The translations under genes were made by a program, and so were the position numbers. Under the pieces are notes generated by a model. That model was not told the DNA's origin and did not search any database. It saw nothing but the letters and a program-made list of their open reading frames with translations. 64,000 nucleotides of DNA from Zelopaecilomyces penicillatus (Eukaryota; Ascomycota; Sordariomycetes; Hypocreales; Pseudodiploosporaceae), in NCBI GenBank assembly GCA_005765155.1, contig VCCP01000004.1:4340001-4404000 (forward strand). The letters are read 5' to 3'. This document shows positions 24,260-37,096 of this stretch, one piece after another (position 1 is the stretch's first letter; each line of letters begins with the position of its first letter).

Positions 24260-27200
24260 GAAGGCTGATATGATCCTATATCTGGTTAGTATTCCGCCGG
24301 GTTGAGTCGGTCTGCCTGGGATCGGCTTTGCGAACTATAGATCACAAAGCCGGCAGTACATAATGCTGTGCAAGGTGGATTAATAACCTACCCCTGTGTT
24401 AGAGGGTGGTTCACTTAGACCAGCGTTCGTTGTCTTTGTCTCTCCTTGGCTCTGCATAACACCTTGTGCACGAAATATGCTAGTTTTGGTTCTTTATGTT
24501 AACACTGCCTGTATCATTGCCACGAGGATGTGGTGTGCAGCCGTTGTATAGCCAATTGTAATTGTAATGGCCAAAGGAACCACTTCGTCCTGTTAAATCA
24601 GCGGAAGTCTTTGAAGAATGATTTCCGTCAGTCCTGCCTTACTTATTGATCGGAGTCTGCTATAGCTGCTCTGGGAGCATACTTTGAAGATTTCAGTGTT
24701 TGCCACTGAGTTTAGGTAATGGGCTTACTCGTGTTGAAGTAAACAGTGTAGGTAATCCGCAAAGGATTACCGGGGATCAGAGATCCACGTCGCTCGCCCC
24801 GTGGTTGGTTCAAAGAAAAGGAGGTTCACGCTATAAAAAGACTTTGTCGTTGCTAACTCCTCTTACTTGCTTCGAGGATCACTGAAATTTCGTTCCTGCG
24901 ACTATTACCCTTTCTACCCTAGGTCTTTGGCAGTACTGCGGCTCAGAAGGATGAACCTGTCTGTGTGTATATTCAACGACTTTTGGTTACAAAGTAGATA
25001 AGACCCAGGGGTAGCCAACCTGATGTCGTACTACGGCCACATCAGACCTAACATTGGTGGTGTTCTTCAAATAGGGATAGTCGGCAGCAATAGAGCTTGG
25101 AACAATGTTGATTTTAAAAAACAAAAGTCGGCTATGATCTTAAAACACATCCGTGATTTCTGTTGAATTACTTTTCAGTCCTGTCTGTATTATGGTTCAT
25201 GACACACTAAGCGTTGCTGCTTGTTGCAAAGTATATGCTGGGAAGCAACACTTTAGTGATAGAGATGGCTCTCGATAACTGCATGAGACTGTCAGACCCC
25301 ATGTCGTGAAATCTAGGTTCATCTTTGAATATTGATCTCAAATTCCAATATCCGGAGGGTATAGCTTACTTGATTGATCTCGGCCATTGTGGCGAACAGC
25401 TCCAGAACCTCGTCGCCCGGCACGTTACGAATGCCCTGACCGCTCTGCCTGCTGACGGGCGTGGCGAATGCAGAACCCGGGCGCCCGCCCTTGCCTGAGA
25501 ATCTTGTTTCAATCAGTCGCACATTGGCCAAATTTGTGACACGATCAAAGTGCTGTACATTGTTTCTCTCGCTTGATGTTGGAGATCGAAAGAGAACGTC
25601 ATTGTGTCACGCTAACACATCATTTTGTAACGGGCCGACACCAAGGCGCTCTAAGACAAAGCGCTGTGGAGCAGCCCAGCATCTATGGGCAGACTCGCCC
25701 AGCTGATAGCTCGTTCATTTATCTACTTTCCTCTTAATATGGTGGGCTCCATTCGGTAATTCAGGAGCTTGGAGCATTCGCTCAAGACGGTGCTTGGTAC
25801 GGGCGTTGGAGAAGACACAACGAATCTCTGTAATTTCAGTAGGTTTTACCCTACGCTTCATAGCTTTCTCGTCGGTTGTCGTGGAGGTTCGGAAACAATG
25901 CTTGCACTACCTGCTTTGCATCAAAACCTTGTTGGTTCGACCAAGTCGCCTTTCGGCGGCGCGAGTAGGCTTAGATTGCTGAGGTATATCCAAGATATTA
26001 TGTACCATCATGTCGAATTTGAGAATCGAGGGTTTTTTTTTGTTAGCGATTGTTGTTGCAAACTCTTGAACACCTTATAGTGGAAAACTGTTTATGATCT
26101 AGAAAGATGACTATCTTTTAAAGGTAAAAGATTGATGGTGGGTATAAAGCCCGTGCCTATGCCTCCATGTGATGCTTTCCATGAGACTTTGGGGGTATCA
26201 GTATCATTGAACCCAAATCAAAGCCAACTGTGAATGAAAGTAAAAACAGTGAGTGATAATTACCAGTATTTGTGTCAGTTGAAGGAGTCTTCTCAAAATT
26301 CAACAAACAACGGATCAACATTGACTGGACGGTTGCGCCGGAGTATAGTTTGTTTTCAAACCATTTATGATTTCCTATTTATTCCCCTTTTCATGGCAGA
26401 AATGTCTGTTGTCAACATAAAGCAATATCAGAACCACACCTCCAGAGTGAGATGGGTCACCAAAACCAGTAAGTCTCTACTTGGTCGCTTTAGCCAAAGC
26501 CATGAAACTTCGTTGCTAGGTCAGTTGAAACGTAGCAAAATGTATGGACTGTGAAAGGCGTGGGAAAAAGGATTGATGCATTGGTGTGGGAGGTTTGGTA
26601 TTGTATGTGCATCAGGGTACTTACTGTAAATCGCCGTCGTTGTTGTAACAAATTCCCTCGCAAAGGCAAGAATCAAGGACACACGTGTGTCGTGTGGGAT
26701 ATAAAGAAGAATCGAACACAGGCATGAATTTGACCTTTCAAAAAGCTTCATCGCCAATACGCTCTTTCTTGAACTCATCAAAAGTCTAAGTTCACTATTA
26801 AATCTTGCATCACCCGATTTCTTGATATTTGTACCTACGAACGGATTATCAAGAGCTCCCAGCAGCCAGTATGTCGCAGATAGATGAAGCTTCTGCTTAT
26901 ATCTTCGGACTGCGGCATGATCATGTACTGGTTCTTTCCACTTAGCCTTGGAAGCACTGACTATTGAAAATATATTCACCATCTGCAATGGGGGTGATAT
27001 GTAGGAGAATATTCAGGAACTCAAGGGCTGAAGAAACAAGAAAGAAGATCAGGTAGCTTGGTGTAAAATGTATCAGCTCGAGTGGAAATATCCGCCACGT
27101 CGGGCATATTACCGCAACTGGTGAAAGGCATTTCTGACAGTCAATTTACTTAGGAACACCATGGATCATCAACTAATGTAGGTAAAATTCACTCACCCGT

Positions 27201-27790
27201 CCTATCCACAAGCAATTATTTGGTATGGTTATGTTTAGCACGCGGCAGAAGTGATAGTTCTTCTCACTAAACGTGCTTGAGTCTCCGAACAGTGCAATAT
27301 GTAGTCGATTGTTCATTATTTCAAAATCCAGCAGCTCCAAGTCACCCTAGTCTCAATATCGTCTTTAGCCATGTCGCTCAGGCGAGACAATGTCTTTTGG
27401 CCGTGTGCCGAAGGATAACACCGATGCTATTTCGTTGAAGTAAGCCTTTAGAGAATCTCAAGCGTAGACTTAGACTTGTTGAGCGTCGTTCACTGAATTG
27501 TCGATGTGTTGATATATTATTGGCGATATTATGCGTATGATTCACGAAGGACTCGGAAGTTTAGGGACAGACCCAGCTGTCTTTGAGGTTGTAATGTGTC
27601 ATCTGATATTCATTGTTGATTCTGGGTAATGAGCCGCCGTTCTGAAAATATCTCCAGCAAGTGGACTGCGTTGCTGTTTGCTCCTATTTTTTGTAATTGC
27701 ATGATTCCATCGACATGGAACTGATAAACGAGAATCTTTGTGCTGAGTTTAACGAAATAAGTCGACTACGCTGAGTGAAACATCAGGGTG
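24260..27790. other. Gene-poor decayed region, middle part
   Basis: No intact gene. Minus-strand frames at 25319-25531 and 26521-26988 are protein-like. The latter contains KLHLSATYWLLGALDNPFVG, loosely similar to the LTATP block of SNF2 motif III, so it may be the upstream part of the helicase relic at 24.1 kb. The link is tentative because no continuous splice path was found. Confidence 0.35.
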
Positions 27791-27795
27791 CTTTC

Positions 27796-27906
27796 AATCT
27801 ATAGATTAAAGGGGTTATGAGTATATGACAGTGATTAGCCTAGGGAGTATATATCAAGGAGATTTCGATCTATAGATCGAAATCATCTACCTGCAAACTC
27901 CCTAGG
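27796..27906. repeat. Nested palindrome cluster (fold-back element)
   Basis: Three dyads lie within 111 bases. A perfect 12-bp palindrome (aatctatagatt) is at 27796-27807. A perfect 24-bp palindrome is at 27861-27884, with centre atctatagat. A perfect 10-bp inverted repeat, cctagggagt at 27839-27848 and actccctagg at 27897-27906, flanks the larger palindrome. The decamer atctatagat is shared by the first two. It could be a miniature inverted-repeat element, a protein-binding dyad or a cruciform site; the sequence does not decide. Confidence 0.75.
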
Positions 27907-28093
27907 ATAGTATTTCATTGGATTGGATGATAACTTACGTTTGTGTTAATGGGTGATTGATATATATAAGCACGTACCTTCCCAGCTTGGCCTGCTCATG
28001 GACCTTGAAGATAATGTAGGCTATCTTGGGCGGCTTGAAGGCTACCGACTGTATCATAACGATTCTATTTGTGGGGTACGAGAAGCTGCCATC

Positions 28094-28127
28094 GGGTCTA
28101 CAGTGGTATTTCTACCACTGTAGACCC
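28094..28127. repeat. Perfect 15-bp hairpin with 4-nt loop
   Basis: The arm gggtctacagtggta (28094-28108) is followed by the loop tttc and the exact reverse complement of the arm (28113-28127). It starts just past the 3' end of the minus-strand ORF 28627-28112 and overlaps its last codons, so it would lie at the end of a transcript from that strand. A regulatory or fold-back role is possible; nothing shows which. Confidence 0.75.
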
Positions 28128-28627
28128 CTCGTTCGATCCATGGCCGCTACCGTATTCATCTCTGCCACACCGGCGGCCACGTTTCGTCGCCGCTTCTGTT
28201 GAGACGCCTCGGCCCGGCGCCTCGACTCGGTCGTGGTTGGCTCAACTTCAACGTCCGTGGTGCCGTTCGTGGCACCAACTTCTGTTTCGGAAGCCCGAAT
28301 CGCATTCTGGCTGATGCTAAGATCTATTTTGCTGATTATTTGCTCCTTGTGCATTCTCCCTGAGGCATCGGTATCACCCAATAGCCTGATGTTTCTTAGA
28401 TTGGCCTGCATTAGGTTATAGAAATTTATGTCTGTGGAGGACAGTGATAATATGCGCTGGACATTGTAGTTTACCATGATGTTGGGCATCTCTGCTAACC
28501 TCCCTATCCCCAAATGTATAGGCATGCTGCTGGGTATGGACTCTAGAAATAGGGCAGAGTTCGTTCTCATAGTGATAGGTTGATAGGCGAGCGATAACCC
28601 ATCCATCGTAGATAAGGTAGCCCTCAA
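28112..28627 (-). pseudogene. Decayed unknown protein with F-box-like segment, copy 1
   Basis: A 171-residue open frame whose upstream sequence (to about 28860) stays protein-like in the same frame but is interrupted by stops, for instance before YIERGPLDSCAEVGQI. The central part, MPNIMVNYNVQRILSLSST, then DINFYNLMQANLRNIRLLGD, has the spacing of leucines seen in F-box helices, but the match is weak. The C-terminal part is rich in charged residues (SRRRAEASQQKRRRN), resembling a nuclear localisation signal. A diverged second copy lies 1.4 kb to the right. The in-frame stops upstream suggest a relic. I do not recognise the family with confidence. Confidence 0.4.
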
Positions 28628-29739
28628 TTGATCCAGCAGATTGAAGCGTCAAATCTGTCCGACTTCCGCACACGAGTCCAGTGGGCCCCTCTCGATGTAC
28701 TAGACAGCGGGGCCGTCTCGGATGGCTGACTTCATACCAAAGAGGGCAGGTACCATTGGCACTCTGTCCGTCTTGTGGGCGACTGTTTCAAGCTCCAAGA
28801 TCTTGAGGGCTTCGTCTCTTTGTTCGGCCACAGCGTAAACCAGGGTAGATTGGGTTGATGAATTTCGTCAGGCTAAAGCCCCCGTATGAGTTGAAAAACA
28901 TTTTCATTTCGATTGCCTAGAATATTTGGCTTATGTGATGGATGGTGTTATCGTAGAATACCTGAATATCTTTCGCGCCTCAGCCTTTTTCGTGTTGCTG
29001 ATAAAAACTCCGAAACCACATAGTCATCGAAACATTAAGTAGTACATAAGCGTGACGAGTGGGTTCGGAGTGAGGTAATTGAGAGACGGTTTCAATCGTG
29101 GGGTAGTAGCTGCACCCAGTTGCTCGGTAGATGTCTTGATTTGACATGTCAGAATGTTGATTGTGTGGGTGGCTCATTCGACACTGGATTTCCCGAGAAC
29201 AAGTACAATGGGCCAGGTAATGATGTGGTAAAGATAATGATCGTGACGTATGCATGGTTGGAGACAGTTAGTAAGTGCGCATGGTAAGTCTCTCGGCAAA
29301 GGCATCTCGCAGTAATCAAGAAATATCCAAAATCTTTTGGTATTCAAAGCTCAGCAAACGACACAAGAGTCTGGTCGCGGTGATGGGCTCCTTGGAAAAG
29401 CGCCGAGGATTGGAAGAAAATATCCATCAATAGTCCATGGAGGACCGCATTTCATATCTCTTCCACGTCTTGAAGTGAGAGCATGGCCTTATTACTAACA
29501 AACATGTCTTTGTTGGCCGGCTGGTGGCATCAACGCGCCCTATTATGGATTATAACGTGTTGACCCATTGCTCAGCTATTGAAATAAAAAATTAGTTTCC
29601 ATTTTTAAAAGTCGCTCAGAATTCCTCTGGTTAGTTGTTCGGCGTTGACTTACAGTGTTTGTTCCGTCTTCAGGATTTGAACCAGTTCGTCGATTGATGA
29701 TTAATTTCGCTTAGACCTTCAGTATAGCTTATTGTGGGA

Positions 29740-29930
29740 GTGTTGCCGTATCGCGTCTGAGTCTCCGATTAGTTTAATGTTGTGAATGTTCGCTTGAGCC
29801 AACTTGTAGAAGCTGATGTCCATTGACGTTAGCATTAGAAGTCTCTGGACATCGCGGCTCCCTTCATATGCTCCTAGGAAGCTAACTGTGATATCTGGTA
29901 AAATGAGTATGAACTTCGATGTCCTGACAA
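29740..29930 (-). pseudogene. Decayed F-box-like segment, copy 2
   Basis: In the minus-strand frame the sequence reads ILPDITVSFLGAYEGSRD, then VQRLLMLTSMDISFYKLAQA, then NIHNIKLIGDSDA. This aligns without gaps over about 34 residues with the segment of copy 1 near 28363-28470 (VQRILSLSSTDINFYNL and on to RLLGDTDA). At DNA level the two are clearly diverged, while reading frame and hydrophobic pattern are kept, so both descend from one coding sequence. No start or long open frame remains around this copy. Confidence 0.5.
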
Positions 29931-29959
29931 CATTCGCAGGGCGGATAGTATCAGATCCT

Positions 29960-32900
29960 TGGCGAAGCCTGCGGACCGCTCCATCTCCTTTTTGAACTGG
30001 TTTTTTAGAGCTGACATCATCTGCTAGAAGGATAGCTCTTGTCTGCTGGGGTTTTCAATTCTCTCACAATCCGGATGGGTGTCTTGCCCTGTTGTGCCCA
30101 TGAAGATACCACAAGTGACCAAACCGTGTCGTCGAGCGTTGTTTATGGGGCTATATGGATCATACTGTGAGTGCCAAATATTTTTGAGTGCTGCATCTTT
30201 GCCTTCTCAGAGCCACAGGCTGCTGCTACCTGAAGCAGAACTCATCCGCAGCGACGTCGGTACTTTTGAGGATGTCGTTATCAAATTCCGAAGGCCATCG
30301 ATGCATTTCCGTTAATTAAAAATGAGTAAAAGATCTCCATTCATTGAGCATCTGCCTTCAAATAGCAAACACTTTGTTCTGAGCAACAAAATATTGCAAA
30401 AGGGGCGTGAGATGCACAGCACGTGCCAAGTCAATTGAAGATGAAAGAAACTGGATCGTGCTCAACCTAGTCGGAAACAACCATGGAGGAAGAAGGGACT
30501 ATGATTCTTTGCATTAAATTCGGTGTTTCGTTTATTATATATTGACCTCGCTGACTCTGGATGTGGTCGCGTTGAGTTAAATGACTCGACGGCCCCAATC
30601 ACGGCATGATGCGCCTTTATCTTCGATTTGCTGCTCTCACTGAAATCCGACTTGTCATTATCGAATAAATTTAATGGTTTCAGATCACAACTAAAAGAAC
30701 AATGTTAGCGTTTGACTGTGTTGTGGCTATTCAAATCTAGAAGAACTATCATGCAAGCTCAACTTACCGATCGAGAGAGTGACTGAGTCTAGCAAAGATC
30801 CCACAATTTCTGGCTCCATTGTCATGTCAGTGTTAGTGGGGTAAAGTTCCGTCATCTGTCCAACACAGGGAGATTTTTCGACCTCAATTGGCTTTGTCAA
30901 CGCAAAGCAATGAAACCGGCAAGGGTTGAAGTTTGGTCAAGTCGTCAGCTTAGCAACGGCAAGTCACAAGAAGGTGACAATTTGCATTGCTTTCTTCACT
31001 GACCATCGCCAACTGCTTGCGAGAAGTTTGTCAGGGTATGTCTTTCCCTCTGTATACAGTCATGAAAGAGCTTCAATCAGAGCAATTTGCGGAGCAGGTC
31101 CGGCTTGATCATCTCATCTCTGTCCGACTCAAGATGGGCAGTGCAGAATTAGACGTCATCTTCATCTCTGCCTCTCAAGGAGATTTAAATTGTGCCTTGA
31201 AGTCATGCTTTGTGTAGATCACTGTCAAAGATTTCGAATTCCGTAATGGCAAGAACTTGACGGGCATCTTCTGCTACTAGTCAGTGCGTGTAGCCTAGAA
31301 GTAGGCTGCAATTGCTGCCTCTCGCTGGAGAAGCTTAATTATAGTTGTGGGTAGTCCTGTGAGCATGCGCGAATGTTAGCTAGGCTTTTGAGCATAAGTG
31401 CAGTCATGTTGCTTCCCCTTACCATGATGTGACACGACAGATTCTTAACTCGGAAAGGTGGTTAGGGACAGTTCCCAGATCGAAGCAGTCTCCTTCACTA
31501 AAGAAGGGGTTATGAAACTTCGGAGGTTTTGCGGAGTTCCCTTCACAGAAAACTAGCCTCGTGAGGTAAAACCAGGGCACAATTGGCAGTTCCGCGCGGC
31601 AACAACTACCCCCAGGCTACCAAGAGAGCTTCAAAGTAGCACAGTTGCCTAGTCCTAAATTCCCCCGTATGAGTATATTTCGTAGTATGACGGCCATGGT
31701 AACACAGTCCTTTCTAACGCTATTCAAGCTAACGTGAATGAACAAGATTCGTCGTTACGAAACCTGGTAGACTGTTTAACGGCCATCACCTCAGTTGAAC
31801 ATATGGACATGTAAGCCCGTCTGATTGGATTTCAATCATCAAGACCCAAACTTTACTATATAGGAATTACGTTAGCAAACTTTGTCACGGCGGCATCAAG
31901 GGAGACCATACATGGCGCCGTTCATCATCTCACACCTTACATGAGGTTCGAATCGGATAAATGGAGATAAGAAGTTGGTAGGTCCTCTAGGCGGCCGCTT
32001 CCATATACTTTGTGGATGGTAAACATAGCATCGTGTATGTGTATTCCAGCGCCTCTGTTTAGGCGCCATTTATGGATATTGGCATGTAAATGTAAAGCTC
32101 GAAGGCAAAGTGCGACTGTATGAGGCGTCCATATTCAGCATGCTTATCCCGTTTCCAGTACTTGGACAATTGGCTTCCTAGCCGTCATCAACAATCTATA
32201 TCATTTGTTAAAACTCTTCGTCGTCATCGATATCGACTAGTCAAAATGACCGTCAAATAGCGTGAGAGTGTAAAGTTAGTCAGTCACTGGAGTTTTGGAA
32301 TGACAACGATTAATCTTGGGATGATGAAAGAGTGGGTTGTATGAATGAAAGAAATTAGGAGCCATGTTCGGGTGGTTCATCGACGGATTTCCAGGTACAC
32401 GAGTCGGCGGGCAGTACTGGAGTTTTGTGATAATCCAGAGACACCCGCTGAAGTATTGTATTCAAAATGAAAAAGACATAACCTTTGACTGTGTTCCGTG
32501 TTCGGGTGTATAATGAATAATCACAGTGCAGATAGTGCACATGTAGTAGTCGGTACTTGTGCGGGAAGTGAACCTCTGCTTCAACTGATGAAACCAACTT
32601 GATATTATGTGCTTCAAAGATTTTCCTATGTAAAGTGAGTTCAGAGGATCAAAATTGATGGCATGAAACCGCTCGTGTCATTTGGGAATTTAGTACCTAG
32701 CTCGCATCAACACAAAATGGTTGTTTATGATGTGTTGTACTTGCGGCGTCTCTACAGGAGAGCCAAATCGTTATGTTCAATGTGTACCTTCGTTTCCGGA
32801 ACTCTGAAATCGTGTAATTGTGTGGAAACGACCAGTTTGCATTTGCCTCGTCGTACCGAGCGAGTGAGCTAATAGATTCTCTTTGACGTTTGCGCCATTG

Positions 32901-35900
32901 CTCTTGTGGGTTGCGGTGATCGCCGCTGTATAAGTCCATTGTTTGTGGGGCGTCTCTCTTGCATGTGTTGTTTCCTTGTATAGACGTGGGATATCTCTGT
33001 GTGGGTAGTCATTTGTATGATATGCCGATATTGTTTTGTCTGTCATCTCTCCTCATCCGTGCCTGTCTGGGGAGATTATGTTGTTTGGTCACCAAGACTG
33101 CAGCAACGCCAGTCTTTCCATAATTTGCATGACAGTGCACATTCTCTGTTTCTTCTTCTTCCTGCATGATATTAAATTGAGTCAGAAGGTTGCAAGGAGT
33201 GACATCGAGGACACAGATTAGCTACTAACCCATTTCTGGTGATTCTTGTCCCCTCATAGACCACTATTCAAGTGGAGGGGGGGCGACGGGTGACACTAAA
33301 GAATAGTACCAAATGAGCGAAAGTTCTTTTGTGGAAATAATTCATTGTGGACCGCGATGGCCAGAAAATCTGTGAGAAAATCAATCGAGTGAATTGAGCT
33401 CTATTGTGTTTTGTGCTATGAACTGGAGTCACGCCTTGAACCCTGTGCATTCACAGATGATGAGTATGATTTTAAAAAAGAACAAGTAAATGATGAATGG
33501 GTCTGTGATCACGGACTCGAGACTTACCATCTAATGGAGAAGAGAGTCTAGAAGGCAAGTATGCAAGGTGTTGTGCGCTTCATCAACGATCGTTAACCGA
33601 AATATGATGGCTGACAGCTCTGTGCCTTCATCTGGTATGTGACGAGGTTACCGTCAGGTGTTATGTTGGCATTACCTATTTTGTGAACCGTTTAGACTTA
33701 ATCCGCTCATCGTTTTCTGTGAATCTGGTAGTCCTATGCTTGTTGGATGCTTCTAGTCGTTGATGCAAAAAGTATAGCCTGCAATTTCAATATCCTGCTC
33801 TTGTGGTAGAAAGACCCCCATCATCTGACGGTTGGTGTATAGGTTCAATAGACTGTCATGGTCGGGATGGTATACATCATCGGCGTATCAGTTGTAGCGG
33901 TTAGATCACTTAGGTAACACTCTCCCCCATCAGGCACATTCCCAGCAAAGCATATACAAGTTGTGGCCTCCGACAGTATCAGCCCAAACAGTCTTCACTG
34001 CTGTTGCGGGCTCAGTACCATCATCAACACTGATAGACATAGTATCACTGGAAGTTAATCGTCTCCTGGGGGAATTCTTTTCAAATACTTACAGCTTGGT
34101 TCCAGCAACTACTTTGGGGAGGACGAAGATAAACCTGCTTTCAATTGTAATAAATTCTCGAAAATTTTCTGAGCGTGTGCATCGATGACAGCATTCGATG
34201 AGACCGATGCAGCGCTGTTCAACTTTGGCGCAGATGGCTGTGTGTGCCATTCATGGTGATGTTTCCCCTCCCGTGGTGTTGTGTTGATGATTGATGGGGA
34301 ACATTTGCAATCCTGCACACAGATAATCTGGAAGAAGGGCTACAATATATACATGCTTGCGATTATATACAAGAATAGGCTAGGTTTGCATTTTAATACC
34401 AAAGCCAACTACAATTACGGATGCCTACAAAATGTGATTGCACTTGCGCATGTAGACTGGCACGAAGCCGTACATAGTCGGAAATGCGCAGAGAGCAAAC
34501 AGGCTTAAAGATAGCGAGTTTGGACCACATGTATAACATGGCCGGATATGCACATCGGAATAGCAGATTGGCAAGACGCATGTGTAGACACACTTTGTGA
34601 AGTTGACAGTATTGTCGAATGACCATGGTCGAGGTAGGCATCTGCCGAGATCCAAAAACGTCCATACCCGAGAGACGTAATGCTGATCGCCGTAAAGTCC
34701 TAATAAACGGCGAGAGACAGCGGGCTGCGGCGTGCAGCACTTGTTGACAACACTTGTGTCGCGGGTTACTGCAAAAATTTGTTTGGAATCCCGTGGGCAG
34801 TAGAATCTGCTTGTCTCACTTTGGCCGCCCGGATAAGAATTCTTTGGCCACTTGACCTACTTCCCCGTGTTTGAATGGATGTGTCACTTCAAGCCCCATT
34901 CACGGCTTCGTGCATACTCCTTGCAAACGTCCTGTGTCATCGGGACCCAAACCAATAAAAAAGCATGAAAATCTCACTTTGATTTGATATCGATGCGTGG
35001 CAAGCGCTGTTTACCTGGAAGCATAAACCCAAGTAGGAGTCATTGACCCTTGTTTGGGGCAAGCCATAGTAGAACGTTGGGAAGATCTATCAGTCATTTG
35101 ATCCAGTAGATAAGATGGATTTTATTTTCATGATGACGGCCATTGAAACTATTTTGGTTGGGAGCCGATTAGTGGAAGGTAGAGTGCTGCCAATGTGTTG
35201 GATCAAGCCACTTGAATGTGACATCACGAACTTTTGGGTTGACGTGTGTAGCATAGATATTGTGTGTTTTATCAGTGAGTTGTCGGTCCTCTAAAAGCCA
35301 ACCTGCAAGCCAACGCTACATCGGCACGTCATCTTGTCTGATCCAAGACACATGCTGCTGGGCAGATCGCATGCTGCATGTATGCGCCAGGTGCCATTGC
35401 CCGTGCGATGATGCCTTGGCGCACGCATTTCACTTCACAACAGATGGGGTATCATCGCTGTTGGCTGTTCTCAGGCAAGTGAGGCTCGGCGGCCTGCCCA
35501 AGGCACACTGTTTGGACATTCTGATCAATGGCTACAATGACTGTACTGCATCGTATTATTCGTTCATCCGTAATAATATGGGTGGTGACATGTAGGCAGA
35601 AACGTGGTGCATTATCCATCGGATTCTATGGAGGCTCATCGAAGCCACGGATCCTAGTAAGCTGTTGGTTGCTCTGGTCTGGGCAGCACTGGATGCTCCC
35701 AACGCCGTCGGGTGACTCAGCGAGCAGCTCCGATAACCTTCCAGCGCCGTCAGTGGGTGTCATAGGCAATAGCGCCAGTAATGTTTCAGCAACCTAGGGG
35801 TCGCGCACTCCGTCAGCCAGGACAGGTGACAGACTGATACTGACGAGATTGGTCTCGGCCTAGAACGGGGGAGTAGGAGAAAGGCAGATCGCCACTTTCG

Positions 35901-36900
35901 GCTGCCTCTTGTCGGGCTCCAGGGTCCAAGACAGGCTTGACAGGCCACGAATGGGTTGCCAACGGGATGTAAAGAGAAACTGTAAATACCGTCAAGAGCA
36001 ACGGGGAGGGACAGACTGATAGAACAACGCACCCAACGGCCACATGCCACTCGCTCTAGGCTGCCCTCCCCACCCGCCGCATATGCCGCAGTGTCGAGCA
36101 TCCTCCAGGTTGGGTCGCCAGGCAGGCTGATAAGGCCATCATGGTAAAGAAAGACGAGTGAGTGTGTGGGAGGGCGGCGTGCTTTGCAGGCTGCAGCAGC
36201 AACTCTGTTCCTACAGTAGCGCTCCTGGTTGGCTGGCTGGCAAACATGAGTCTGGTGCGAGGTTATCGGTGACGTAGCTGAGACGAGGGCCAGGAGGAGA
36301 CGATCACACGCCTAAGATCAGTGACTAAGCCGACAGCGAAACAGCCTCACACCACAGTGACCACACCACCACCAAAGACCACGAAACATGGTTACCTTGA
36401 TGCGAGGCTTCCTCACTGCCCACCCCCAGTCTGGGCATCAGCCGCTGACCCCAAATCCTTAACGCGACCCTTCCGATCCTAGTTCGTAGAATTCCCGGCA
36501 ATCTGGTGTCTGTGTGGAGGCTGCGCTGCGCCCCTCAAATGACTGGCCTAGGCTGATGGCTGATAGCTGATGGCCGATGGCTTCCGGTGAGTCATGGTCA
36601 TGCGCCTTCGCCCGGCTTCACCCCCAGATGACTCCATCAGGCCAATCAGCACGCCATCGGTACCAGACACTGTCATGGGCTTGCATCATGATATAATGGA
36701 AGCGTGCAGGCGCGGCCACGGCGTTTGGTCCTTCTGTCACTGCCCATTGCCTTCTCGACGCTTCCGTTGTCTACCACTACGCCTTTCGGCATGACAACGT
36801 AGAACCTCATTGTCAACCCCCATTTTTGTCTTCGTCTTTTTGTCTTGGCCACTATTTTGCCCTAGGTAAGCCTTGTTCTCGTCTTCTAAACCATCAACAT
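29960..36900. other. Gene-poor decayed region, right part
   Basis: No intact gene supported in about 7 kb. ORFs are short and of random composition. The last kilobase (35.7-36.9 kb) is richer in G and C and has a pyrimidine-rich end next to the 37097 gene, so it probably includes that gene's promoter. No tRNA, transposase or long terminal repeat was recognised. Confidence 0.4.
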
Positions 36901-37096
36901 GCTGTCCATAACTTCCATGTCCGTTTCTAACAGCGCGCCCTGTGATTGACAGATCAGTCTTACACTTTCCATTTCCGTCTCACGAACTTGCCCATCACCG
37001 GCGAGTGACACGCACGAGTTACTTGTCTTTTTCCACTTCAACTTTTTCTTCATCCTATACTTTAAAAAGCCCTTGTTTTTTCGTCGTTTTTGCATC

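Noticed and set aside
35260..35595. 111-residue plus-strand Cys-rich ORF
   Set aside because: No signal peptide or regular cysteine spacing; composition resembles random translation.
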